Source: JAJPJX01 sp964568355
GTDB taxonomy: Bacteria > Acidobacteriota > Terriglobia > Bryobacterales > Bryobacteraceae
Direction: 5' to 3'
DNA length: 30,815 nucleotides
Assembly: GCA_964568355.1 (NCBI GenBank)
Contig: CAZMRK010000029.1
Location: forward strand, 1 to 30,815
Both the position numbers and the translations under genes were made by a program. Below are positions 8,900-15,938 of the stretch, one piece after another (position 1 is the first letter of the stretch; every line of letters starts with the position of its first letter). Below the pieces are notes generated by a model. It did not search any database and had not been told where the DNA came from. It saw nothing but the letters and a program-made list of their open reading frames with translations.

Positions 8900-8970
8900 G
8901 TTCCTGCCACAAAGCAGGGTACGGTAGCACAGTCCCTGCATCCTTCCTTTCCCCTCCGAGTGCCACGCAA

Positions 8971-10263
8971 TCAGCGCAAAAGGCCGATCGCATAATTGAG
9001 CGCCGCCCGCCGGCTGAGGTATTCGTATTTCGCGGAGGCGGCTTCAATCTCTGCCGACGTCTGGTTCAGTTGTGCCTGGTTCAATTCCACGATGCTACCC
9101 AGTGCGGTGTCATAGCGCGCCTGCGCCAACCGCAGCGATTCGCGAGCCTGTGCAACCAGGCGGCCTGCCACATCCATTCTCCGAAAGGCGTCGTTGGCAT
9201 CCAGCCACGCCACACGCACATCGCGGGCGATCTGCACCGAAAGATCCATCACGTCCTTACCCGCTGCTTCGGCGCGGGATTCTGCCTCTTCTCTCCTGGC
9301 TTTGAACAAGCCGCCATTCAGAATCGGGATATTTACATTGATGCCGGCCGCGCTGTAGGTGCTGCGCAGGCGGTCGTCCCGAGCCGGGGTCGCACCGCCG
9401 ACGATGGCAGCGCTGATGGTGGGGTTTCTCAACCGCTTCTCGGCTTGCGCAAAACTGGCCAGGGCGTCATGGTTCAGCCGCAGGGCGGCCAGGTCCGGCC
9501 GTTCGCGCATGGCCTCGCTGATCAGGGCATCGACATCGGGATCGAGCGGCGCAGGTAGCGGTTCATCTACGATCGAAAAAGGCTGATCCCGTTCGTAGCC
9601 GATCGCGGCAGAAAGACGCGCGTGGCTGGCCTTGGCCGCATTTTCGGCGCGGAAGACGTCCAGTTCCGCCTGCGAGACGTTGACTTGGGCGAAGCTGAGA
9701 TCCAGGGTTGAACGCAAGGCGTTCTGGGCCAATGCGGTGACTTGGCGCAGCGTGAGGCGCCGCAGATCAAGCGTTGCGCGGGCGACCTTGAGCACCGACT
9801 CCGCAGACAGTGCCTGGTAATAGGCCTGCTGCACTTCGCTGAGGACCTGGGCGCGCGTATTGGTCACGTTCTGATTCTGAGCGGCGTTGCGCAGGACCGC
9901 GCTTCGCGAAAGGCTGGAAGTGCGGCCGAAGTCGGTAATCAACTCGCTGGCGACCAGGCCGGTTCCGGTGCGGCTATAGATGCTGGATGTCGTAACGGCG
10001 CCGGCAGTCAGCGTGGAATCGTGCTCTGCCCCCACGCCTGTGAAATTGGCGGAGACCGTGGGATAGTAGGCCGACTTTACTTCATTTACGACGGAGGCGG
10101 TGGCCTGCGCCGTAAACGTCGCCGATCCGATGCGCGGATGGTTTCGAAGCGCGATTTCCTGCGCCCGAGAGAGGGACAATGCCGCTGGAGTTTGTGCCCA
10201 GACAGCACGGCTTGCCACATCAGCCCCGAGCAACAACCAGAGGAGGACGAATTTGATCTTCAT
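8971..10263 (-). CDS. TolC-family outer-membrane efflux channel
   Basis: This 430-residue protein has a signal peptide ending near AVWAQ. The mature part shows the internal duplication of outer-membrane efflux proteins. Each half has a long helical hairpin rich in Ala, Gln, Glu and Leu, with 'ALSLSRAQEIALRNHPRI' opening the first half and 'DALISEAMRERPDLAALRLN' opening the second. The 'LGSIVELNQAQLNQTSAEIEAASAKYEY' type stretch near the C-terminus is a strong family signature (residues about 385-412). The start ATG overlaps the stop of the DUF190 gene (ATGA), suggesting translational coupling. It supplies the outer-membrane exit duct for the adaptor and pump encoded just downstream. Confidence 0.92.
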   Translation of the reverse strand: MKIKFVLLWLLLGADVASRAVWAQTPAALSLSRAQEIALRNHPRIGSATFTAQATASVVNEVKSAYYPTVSANFTGVGAEHDSTLTAGAVTTSSIYSRTGTGLVASELITDFGRTSSLSRSAVLRNAAQNQNVTNTRAQVLSEVQQAYYQALSAESVLKVARATLDLRRLTLRQVTALAQNALRSTLDLSFAQVNVSQAELDVFRAENAAKASHARLSAAIGYERDQPFSIVDEPLPAPLDPDVDALISEAMRERPDLAALRLNHDALASFAQAEKRLRNPTISAAIVGGATPARDDRLRSTYSAAGINVNIPILNGGLFKARREEAESRAEAAGKDVMDLSVQIARDVRVAWLDANDAFRRMDVAGRLVAQARESLRLAQARYDTALGSIVELNQAQLNQTSAEIEAASAKYEYLSRRAALNYAIGLLR

Positions 10264-10631
10264 CGAACCGTTCGGCCTGGCTGGTCATTTGGTTGATCTC
10301 CGACGGCGATTTTGAGGATCGTCGTGTCGTGCGCCTCGATCAGGCCATCGGTCACCAGATCGCAGAGTGTCGGCAACAATGATTCGACGCTCTGCGCCGT
10401 GTCGATGGACTCGATGCGGAGCGGCATATGGTGGGCGGTATTGAGACCGCCTTCCGCACTATGCATCCGGTGATGCGATCCAAAGCCTGCTTCGGGCCGC
10501 AAGAGCGTCGCACCTGCTACGCCCTCTTTCAGAAGCAAAGACAGGATCTCCCGGCTTAGGAAATCGTGCCGGGAACTGGTGTCTTCGTTGAAGTAGATAA
10601 TGACTTTTTTCGCTGGACCGCGACCGAGCAT
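10260..10631 (-). CDS. DUF190 PII-like signalling protein
   Basis: This 123-residue protein matches the DUF190 family, which has a PII/CutA-like trimeric ferredoxin fold. It has an opening strand KKVIIYFNEDT, a helix SREILSLLLKEGVAGATLLR, the family core EAGFGSHHRMHS, a strand PLRIESIDTAQSVESLLPTL and a final VTDGLIEAHDTTILKIA strand. The His-His at the core and another His-His shortly after are visible, but their role is unknown. PII-like proteins usually sense nucleotides or small ions and gate membrane transporters, and PII-like genes beside RND metal-efflux operons have been noted before. Here it is the first gene of the RND operon and overlaps the TolC gene by 4 bases. A role in sensing load or controlling pump activity is inference. 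Confidence 0.82.
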   Translation of the reverse strand: MLGRGPAKKVIIYFNEDTSSRHDFLSREILSLLLKEGVAGATLLRPEAGFGSHHRMHSAEGGLNTAHHMPLRIESIDTAQSVESLLPTLCDLVTDGLIEAHDTTILKIAVGDQPNDQPGRTVR

Positions 10632-10658
10632 TGCGTGATGTCCTTGTGGATACGCTCT

Positions 10659-10667
10659 ATTTTTATC
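10659..10667 (-). promoter_or_regulatory. Candidate -10 of the DUF190-RND operon
   Basis: On the minus strand GATAAAAAT lies about 21-23 bp past the outermost CTTCAG box of array B, the same geometry as the promoter of the receiver-less regulator. It leaves a leader of roughly 20 bases with an AAGGA before the ATG at 10631. No clear -35 hexamer is present. Confidence 0.45.
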
Positions 10668-10688
10668 GGTGGCTATGGAGAAATACCA

Positions 10689-10748
10689 CTGAAGAGTTCC
10701 TGAAGACTTCCTGACACACCCGTTAGAAACTTGTCAGGGAAACTTCAG
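10689..10748. promoter_or_regulatory. Operator array B: five phased CTGAAG-type boxes
   Basis: CTGAAG at 10689 and 10700, CTGACA at 10711, then the inverse TGTCAG at 10732 and CTTCAG at 10743. Start distances are 11, 11, 21 and 11 bp, so all boxes keep the same DNA face. The layout is three boxes one way and two the other, as in array A, but with one extra helical turn in the middle. It separates the DUF190-RND operon from the response-regulator/kinase pair and can serve both. Confidence 0.78.
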
Positions 10749-10773
10749 TAGGTGGAAGCCGGCCAGATACGGA

Positions 10774-10779
10774 TAGAAT
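10774..10779 (+). promoter_or_regulatory. Candidate -10 of the response-regulator operon
   Basis: TAGAAT differs from the consensus at one base and lies 25 bp past the outer CTTCAG of array B. The implied start site would be only about 7 bases before the GTG at 10793, inside the ribosome-binding region AGGGAAG, so either the transcript is nearly leaderless or the true -10 is elsewhere. Confidence 0.35.
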
Positions 10780-10792
10780 AGGGAAGAAACCG

Positions 10793-11476
10793 GTGCGGAT
10801 CCTGGTAGTTGAAGACGAGCAGAAACTGGCTATGGCTTTGCAGCAGGGCTTGCAGGCAGAGCAGCATAGCGTAGCATTGGCTTCTACGGGCGAAGAGGGA
10901 TTTTACTCCGTTCAGACCGAGTCCTTCGATCTGATTATCCTCGATGTCATGCTTCCGGGCAGAAGCGGGGTGGAAATCCTGGCTACCATGCGGCAGCACG
11001 GGCTCAAGACGCCGGTCCTCATGCTGACTGCCCGAGATGCCGTTGAAGATCGTGTCCGGGGCCTCGACAGCGGCGCCGATGACTACATGGTTAAGCCGTT
11101 CGCCTTCCCGGAACTGCTGGCGAGGGTGAGGGCGCTGGGCCGGAGGGGTGTGCCTGAGGCAACCACGCCGCTGCGGGTGGCGGACCTGGAAGTAGATGTG
11201 GTCGGCCGAACCGTCAGCCGGGGTGCGTACCGCCTGGATCTGACAGCCCGCGAATTTGATCTACTGGCATACCTGGTTCGCTATCGCGGTCACGTCGTCT
11301 CGCGCGAAATGCTGGCTCGCGACGTTTGGAAAGAAACCGGACGCCATACGCCGCTCGACAACGTCATCGACGTGCATATGGCGCGCCTGCGACGAAAGGT
11401 CGACGACCAGTTCGATCAAAAACTGGTTCACACCGTGCGCGGGGTCGGATTCGTTGTTCGCGAAGGTGTGGAGTAG
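10793..11476 (+). CDS. OmpR/CusR-type response regulator
   Basis: This 227-residue protein starts at GTG with AGGGAAG upstream. The receiver domain (1-115) has the acidic pair in LVVEDE, the phosphoacceptor Asp51 in LDVMLPG, Thr79 and Lys101 in YMVKPFAFPELLARV. A winged-helix effector (about 128-225) follows with LTAREFDLLAYLVR, the recognition helix VIDVHMARLRRK and the wing TVRGVGFVVR. It is followed after 93 bp by its sensor kinase. Array B directly upstream, and its copy at 3951-3999, are the best candidate binding sites. This suggests autoregulation plus control of the RND operon, the receiver-less regulator and the NTF2/ADOP pair. The signal is unknown; CusR-like relatives often answer to metals or envelope stress. 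Confidence 0.93.
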   Translation: MRILVVEDEQKLAMALQQGLQAEQHSVALASTGEEGFYSVQTESFDLIILDVMLPGRSGVEILATMRQHGLKTPVLMLTARDAVEDRVRGLDSGADDYMVKPFAFPELLARVRALGRRGVPEATTPLRVADLEVDVVGRTVSRGAYRLDLTAREFDLLAYLVRYRGHVVSREMLARDVWKETGRHTPLDNVIDVHMARLRRKVDDQFDQKLVHTVRGVGFVVREGVE

Positions 11477-11572
11477 TTGTCGCGCGCCAGATGGATGCGC
11501 GAAGATCGTGTAGTATGCGATGGCAGCCGGTACTGCCGCCTTCGCTGAACCCTGGATCATAGGGCTGATTTG

Positions 11573-12991
11573 ATGGGCAAGCTGCGCCCCAAGCACCTCC
11601 GAACGCGCCTCACTCTTTGGTACGTGTTCGTACTGGCGCTGGTGCTGGCTTTTTCCTGGGGTCTCAGCGCTTCCTTCCTCTTCTTTTTTCTGCGAGGTCA
11701 GCTGGATCACTACATCGTCCAGGATGTCGAGACGGTCGAAGGTCTGCTGTTTTCCGACAGCGGCGGACGGCTGGTGGTCCGGGAAAACTTTCACAACCAT
11801 CCGGAATCGAAGCAAGTGGTAGAGCGGCTTCTGGAGGTTCGTTCGATTGATGGCGAGGTCTTGTATCGGAACGAGAGGTTGGGCAGCCAGTCGCTGGGTG
11901 GAGTGCCCTTTCCCGGGGAAGGCGAAGGCGGATATTCGATTCGATCGATGCGTCTGGCCGATGGGCTCCGCGTCCGCATGGCGAGTCGCAGGCACAAGGT
12001 GGAAGGGCTCGATCTGGTCATCCGGGTAGCGTACAGCGAGGAGCGGATCTGGGCACGTGTCGACGAGCTTGCGATCGCCTCTTTGTTTGCAACACCATTC
12101 GTCCTGGTGCTAGCGGGTTTTGCGGGCTACCTGGCAGCACGGCGTGCCTTGGCGCCGCTGGAAGATATGGCGAGCCGCGCGGAACAGATTACCTCTGAGC
12201 GCCTGCATGAACGGTTGCAGAGCGCGGGGACGGATGACGAACTTGGCCATCTGGCCCGCGTATTTAACAACCTGCTTGCGCGTCTGGAGCAGTCTTTCGA
12301 GCAGCTTCGCCGGTTTACTTCGGATGCTTCGCACGAGCTGCGCACGCCGCTTACCTCGATGCGAAGTGTCGGCGAAGTGGTTCTTCAAAAAGACGGCAAT
12401 CGCGAAGAGTATCGGGACACGATCGGCAGCATGCTGGAAGAGGTAAACCGGCTCACCGCTTTAGTGGACAATTTGCTTACTATCTCGCGAGCAGATGCAG
12501 GGCGAATCCAGATTTACCCCAGCCTGTTCTCAGGCATGGACCTGGCGCGGGAGGCCGCGGCTTTATTCGAAGTGCTCATCGAAGACAAGAATCAACAGAT
12601 CACTGTGGAGGGCGACGAGGCCATCACAGTCAGCGGTGACCGGGTCCTCTTGCGGCAAGCGCTGGTGAATATCATCCATAACGCCGTGAAATATTCTCCC
12701 GTAGGAGGGACAATTTCGGTCCGGACGTGCCATGAGCCCGGCGGAAGTATTTGTTTCGAGGTTGCCGATAGCGGTCCTGGAATCAGCTCCGAGCATGCCG
12801 CGAAGATCTTTGACCGGTTCTATCGCGTGGAGGCATCCCGTTCCCGCGATCCGGGAGGCGCCGGACTGGGACTATCCATTGCGCAGTGGGCGGTGCGGGT
12901 GCACGGCGGAGATATTCAACTGATCACTCTGCCCGGAATGGGCTGCATATTCCAGGTTCGCCTGCCGCGTGAGCTGAATGGTCATGGATGA
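11573..12991 (+). CDS. Membrane sensor histidine kinase
   Basis: This 472-residue kinase starts at the ATG at 11573 (a TTG one codon earlier is also in frame). It has a first membrane helix (about 13-40), a periplasmic sensor of about 125 residues, a second helix (about 167-188), a HAMP domain (about 189-240) and a dimerisation domain with His254 in SHELRTPLTSMRS. The catalytic domain has an N box RQALVNIIHNAVKYSP, a G1 box VADSGPGIS, an F box FDRFYRVEASR and a G2 box GAGLGLSIAQW. All catalytic features are intact. It should phosphorylate the response regulator encoded just upstream. The periplasmic sensor has no motif I can assign. Its 3' end overlaps the convergent Asp-box gene by 10 bases. 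Confidence 0.93.
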   Translation: MGKLRPKHLRTRLTLWYVFVLALVLAFSWGLSASFLFFFLRGQLDHYIVQDVETVEGLLFSDSGGRLVVRENFHNHPESKQVVERLLEVRSIDGEVLYRNERLGSQSLGGVPFPGEGEGGYSIRSMRLADGLRVRMASRRHKVEGLDLVIRVAYSEERIWARVDELAIASLFATPFVLVLAGFAGYLAARRALAPLEDMASRAEQITSERLHERLQSAGTDDELGHLARVFNNLLARLEQSFEQLRRFTSDASHELRTPLTSMRSVGEVVLQKDGNREEYRDTIGSMLEEVNRLTALVDNLLTISRADAGRIQIYPSLFSGMDLAREAAALFEVLIEDKNQQITVEGDEAITVSGDRVLLRQALVNIIHNAVKYSPVGGTISVRTCHEPGGSICFEVADSGPGISSEHAAKIFDRFYRVEASRSRDPGGAGLGLSIAQWAVRVHGGDIQLITLPGMGCIFQVRLPRELNGHG

Positions 12992-14151
12992 CGGGAAGCT
13001 GCCAGCCAGTCGGGATCGATGCGAACCAGTTCCAGGTAGGGGTATTCATAAGACGCTTTTTCCCCTAGTCCAAACCGATAATAAGTGAGCAGTAGCTTGC
13101 CGCTGGTGGTTTCACATAAGTATGGATAATCACCGCGGCTCTTTTCTTTATCGGCCTGATCCAGCGGTCCGACGCGTTGGGGCTTGGTCCATGTTTTTCC
13201 ATCGTCGCCGGATAGCGCGGCATAGAGATACTGGCGATAGTGCCCGGTAACCCCGTTGGGATAGGACATGATGTCGTTCCATACCAGCACCAGACGCCCG
13301 TCTTTGAGACGATGAATGGCTCCCGGTGAGTCGGGCGCCATAAAACGCGAGGCCACAGGCGACGTCCAGGTCTGGCCGCCGTCGCGCGAGAAGATCTCCC
13401 AGAATCGCAAGGTCTGTGTGCGGATGATCATCCACACTCGTCGGTCGCGCATCTCCATGAGGATAGGCTCGATGGCTCCAGGGTGGGTGATCTGGGGGCC
13501 GAACGGCACGCGGATGTTGTCTGTGCCCATTTTCCAGGTTTCCCCGTCGTCGTCGGAATAGAAGCTCAGGCTGCGAAACTCGATCTGTCCCACGTTGTCC
13601 AGAAAGTTATCGCTGGCATAGGAGAGAGCTCCCAGCAGGCGCCCACTGCTGAGCTGGATGATGGAATTGATTGCTCCGGTGTATGCATGCCCGAAGTTGA
13701 CCGGGCGCGCCGGGCTCCAGGTTTTGCCGCCGTCGCGTGAGACGTTGTGCAGCATTTGGCACTCTCCAGCGCCTCGATTTTCTTTTGAAGGCAGCCGGAA
13801 ATACCGGAGGCCGAACGCGTGGAGGTGGCCGTCTTTATCGACCAGGGGATAGATCAGTTGCGTTACAGAGCCGCGTCCGGCCGGGTAGGCAAATACTTGC
13901 ACAGGGGCGCTCCACGTCTGGCCATCGTCGTGGGAACTCCGTGCGAAGACGGGCTGCGCCGGACCGTCGTTGGCCATCTCTTTGAGGGGTCGCCCCTGGG
14001 CCGCCAGTGCGAGCAGGGTTCCGTCTGGAAGCCGGACCGGGATTCCCATCAGCCCTTCAAAGAAGATCTGTTTGGGATCAGAAGGCGCCCCCTCGGCGGA
14101 GAAGATCAGGGCTGCGGCCAGGACCAGGATTGCAGGAGAGAGAAGTTTCAT
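12982..14151 (-). CDS. Exported Asp-box (sialidase-fold, BNR) protein
   Basis: This 389-residue protein has a signal peptide (MKLLSPAILVLAAALIFSAEG). Five Asp-box motifs of the S-x-D-x-G-x-T-W type are visible, in order: SHDDGQTW, SRDGGKTW, SDDDGETW, SRDGGQTW and SGDDGKTW. They mark the six-bladed propeller of the sialidase superfamily. An IPVRLPDGTLLAL segment stands where sialidases have F/YRIP, so the Arg-triad position is not clearly conserved. Many Acidobacteria and Planctomycetes proteins of this fold are not proven sialidases. It is the last gene of the GntR-aldolase operon, 10 bp after the aldolase. A role in releasing or binding a sugar acid from glycans is plausible but unproven. 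Confidence 0.82.
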   Translation of the reverse strand: MKLLSPAILVLAAALIFSAEGAPSDPKQIFFEGLMGIPVRLPDGTLLALAAQGRPLKEMANDGPAQPVFARSSHDDGQTWSAPVQVFAYPAGRGSVTQLIYPLVDKDGHLHAFGLRYFRLPSKENRGAGECQMLHNVSRDGGKTWSPARPVNFGHAYTGAINSIIQLSSGRLLGALSYASDNFLDNVGQIEFRSLSFYSDDDGETWKMGTDNIRVPFGPQITHPGAIEPILMEMRDRRVWMIIRTQTLRFWEIFSRDGGQTWTSPVASRFMAPDSPGAIHRLKDGRLVLVWNDIMSYPNGVTGHYRQYLYAALSGDDGKTWTKPQRVGPLDQADKEKSRGDYPYLCETTSGKLLLTYYRFGLGEKASYEYPYLELVRIDPDWLAASRHP

Positions 14152-14161
14152 AAGCGTGCCT

Positions 14162-15112
14162 CTATGCCAGCCCCATCGGAGCGTATAAGGTTTTCAGTTG
14201 TCGCACTTGCTCTGGAGTAAAACTGCGATCCGGCGGCCGTACGTAGCGCTTGGCGACTCCGAAAAATTCGAGTGTGGCTCGCCAGAACGGATGACTCCAG
14301 GCATGGAAGAAGGGGATGTCACACTCAACCACCACGCGGCGGGCTGCTTCGAGATCGTTCTTCTCACAGGCGCTCCAGAATCGTTTGGGGACCTCCGGCG
14401 CAAAGGTCGAGAAGGTGCTGTAGTACGCCTTCATTCCGTAGGGCTGAAACATCAGATAGCGGGACTTCTGGCCGCCGGCGAAAATATTGAGCCGGTTGCC
14501 GTATCCGGCGAATAATTCCACGGAATAGGCCGGCTGGTATTCCTCTTTGTAGGCCACGATGGAATCGATCGTTACGAGGCGCTTCAGCAGCGGCCAGGAA
14601 ACCTGCCCGTGCAGGACGATGCCCAGTTTGGTAGCGTCGGCGATCTGGCGAAAGTGGTGGAAGAGCATGTCCTCGTCGCCATACTGTGGGACGAAGACCT
14701 GCAAAGCGTCTGCACCGGCGGAGGCGGCGAAGTGTGCGTAGTCGACTGCCTGTCCGGTCCACCAGGGACCGGTAGCCGCGATAGTGAGGCCGCGCCCGTT
14801 GACGGCGCGGATCAGCGTGCGCGTCAACTGTTTGATTTCTTCGTATGTGAGACGGTCGTATTGGCTGTTGCCGGCGGTCAAAGCGATCGCCTGGCAGCCG
14901 GCGCGGATGCCGGTATCGACAATTTTGCGGAATCCGTCCAGGTCGAGGTCGAAGGATGCATTGTAGACGGTGGGTACCGACAGGATGGGTCCCCGCAGAC
15001 GGTTCCGAAAATCCCCGGGTGTCGCCGATGCCCGCGCGGTTCGGCTTGCGAGAAAGGCTCCGGCGCCCAGGCCCAGGCAAGCCCGGCGAGTCAGCGGCTC
15101 AAGAGCGCGCAT
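14162..15112 (-). CDS. Tat-exported DapA/NanA-family (dihydrodipicolinate synthase-like) aldolase
   Basis: This 316-residue protein has a twin-arginine signal (LTRRACLGLGAGAFLASRTARA), then a TIM barrel of the class I DHDPS/N-acetylneuraminate lyase family. Landmarks are ILSVPTVYN at the first strand, AIALTAGNSQYDRLTYEE where the family usually has a Gly-Thr-Thr-Gly-Glu motif, VPQYGDED at the position of the catalytic Tyr loop, and the Schiff-base Lys189 in IVAYKEEY. The missing GTTGE motif means the substrate differs from pyruvate/aspartate semialdehyde or is at least non-standard. Export is unusual for the family but common in this phylum. It follows the GntR gene by 24 bp and precedes the Asp-box gene by 10 bp, suggesting that the two exported enzymes work together on one sugar acid. 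Confidence 0.82.
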   Translation of the reverse strand: MRALEPLTRRACLGLGAGAFLASRTARASATPGDFRNRLRGPILSVPTVYNASFDLDLDGFRKIVDTGIRAGCQAIALTAGNSQYDRLTYEEIKQLTRTLIRAVNGRGLTIAATGPWWTGQAVDYAHFAASAGADALQVFVPQYGDEDMLFHHFRQIADATKLGIVLHGQVSWPLLKRLVTIDSIVAYKEEYQPAYSVELFAGYGNRLNIFAGGQKSRYLMFQPYGMKAYYSTFSTFAPEVPKRFWSACEKNDLEAARRVVVECDIPFFHAWSHPFWRATLEFFGVAKRYVRPPDRSFTPEQVRQLKTLYAPMGLA

Positions 15113-15136
15113 GCGAGTGTCTCCTTGTTGTCGAAG

Positions 15137-15784
15137 TTAGAACATGCTCCATGGGACCTTCAGATGATCGGCCATGATGCTTTCCGCGGGCTCTTTCGAG
15201 AGCCCTTGTACGAATTGCAGCAAGGGCCGGTGGGAGTAGATGATGTGCCGGATCGTGTCGCTTTGAAGGACGCGGATCACTCCATTCACAAACAGCGGGC
15301 CGGCAAGGCTGGTCAGCGTGCGCTCCAGGTACTCATTTCCCGTGCTGGCCCAGATCGTGCGATGAAAATCGTAGTCCAGGCGGACGCGCACGCCCGGCGG
15401 CGCCGACTCCGATTTTTCGAGGCGTTCCAGAATCTGCTGCAGCCGGGCTTCGGTCTGCGTGGTCAGATGCGCTCTGGCCAACCGCAGGCAGTACGCTTCC
15501 AGCACAATCCGCACGTTGTTGATTTTCTGGACATCGTTGGGAGTGAGATCCACGACGAACATGCCGCGACGAGCGCGATTGGCGACCAGCCCCTGTTCCT
15601 GAAGCTGCTGCAACGCCTCGCGAATCGGAGCGCGGCTGATTTGCAGTTCCCGGGAGAGCTGGCTCTCGTTGAGGCGTTCGCCGGGTTTGATTTTTCCGGA
15701 AAAGATAGCTTCGGTGAGAACCTCCACGCCCTTCGCTTTCAGTGTTGGCAGATCAACTGTTGAAAACAGGACCCTCTTGCGCAT
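15137..15784 (-). CDS. GntR-family regulator with FCD ligand domain
   Basis: From the ATG at 15784 this is 215 residues; the frame stays open to 15904, but the HTH begins right after MRKRVLFSTVD. The N-terminal winged helix reads VLTEAIFSGKIKPGERLNESQLSRELQISRAPIREALQQLQ, the standard GntR signature (about residues 20-62). The C-terminal all-helical FCD domain shows Asp and His of LDYDFHRTIW plus further His residues near HRPLLQFV and MADHL, consistent with the metal site that binds carboxylic-acid effectors. It heads the operon with the exported aldolase and Asp-box protein and faces a TonB-dependent receptor. Two CTGTCGACAG palindromes in the shared promoter region fit its likely operator. 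A sugar-acid inducer is inference. Confidence 0.88.
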   Translation of the reverse strand: MRKRVLFSTVDLPTLKAKGVEVLTEAIFSGKIKPGERLNESQLSRELQISRAPIREALQQLQEQGLVANRARRGMFVVDLTPNDVQKINNVRIVLEAYCLRLARAHLTTQTEARLQQILERLEKSESAPPGVRVRLDYDFHRTIWASTGNEYLERTLTSLAGPLFVNGVIRVLQSDTIRHIIYSHRPLLQFVQGLSKEPAESIMADHLKVPWSMF

Positions 15785-15819
15785 GGCTGTCGGGCTTTCG
15801 ATGTTATCACAAAAATCGG

Positions 15820-15829
15820 CTGTCGACAG
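15820..15829. promoter_or_regulatory. Candidate GntR operator 1 (CTGTCGACAG)
   Basis: This perfect 10-bp palindrome lies 35 bp before the GntR start. It overlaps the -35 position (minus-strand TTCTGT, 15831-15826) paired with a TGTGATAAC extended -10 at about 15803-15810. It has the GT-CG-AC core seen in FadR/FCD-type operators. Binding there would repress the GntR-aldolase-Asp-box operon. Confidence 0.6.
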
Positions 15830-15913
15830 AAGCAATGTCTCAAAAACTCCCAGAGGAAAATTGCCTATTGACCAAATTTGTGAGGATATGTTACGCTTTC
15901 GCAAAATCGACTA

Positions 15914-15923
15914 CTGTCGACAG
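15914..15923. promoter_or_regulatory. Candidate GntR operator 2 (CTGTCGACAG)
   Basis: This second exact copy of the palindrome lies 94 bp from the first and 15 bp before the receptor start codon. It is downstream of a TTGACC (15868-15873) and a weak -10 near 15891-15897, so a bound repressor would block transcription of the receptor gene. Confidence 0.6.
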
Positions 15924-15938
15924 AATAGAAAGGGGCAT

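Noticed and set aside
7850..8995. Long open frame antisense to the periplasmic adaptor gene
   Set aside because: No recognisable domain, and it lies wholly opposite a well-supported adaptor gene and the short gap beside it.
11477..11572. Small inverted repeat GGCAG/CTGCC between the response regulator and kinase genes
   Set aside because: Only a 5-bp stem without a T-run, so it is not distinguishable from chance in GC-rich DNA.
15669..15938. 90-codon upstream extension of the receptor frame
   Set aside because: It would overlap the divergent GntR gene and both promoters and put the signal peptide in the interior; the ATG at 15939 has a good ribosome site.
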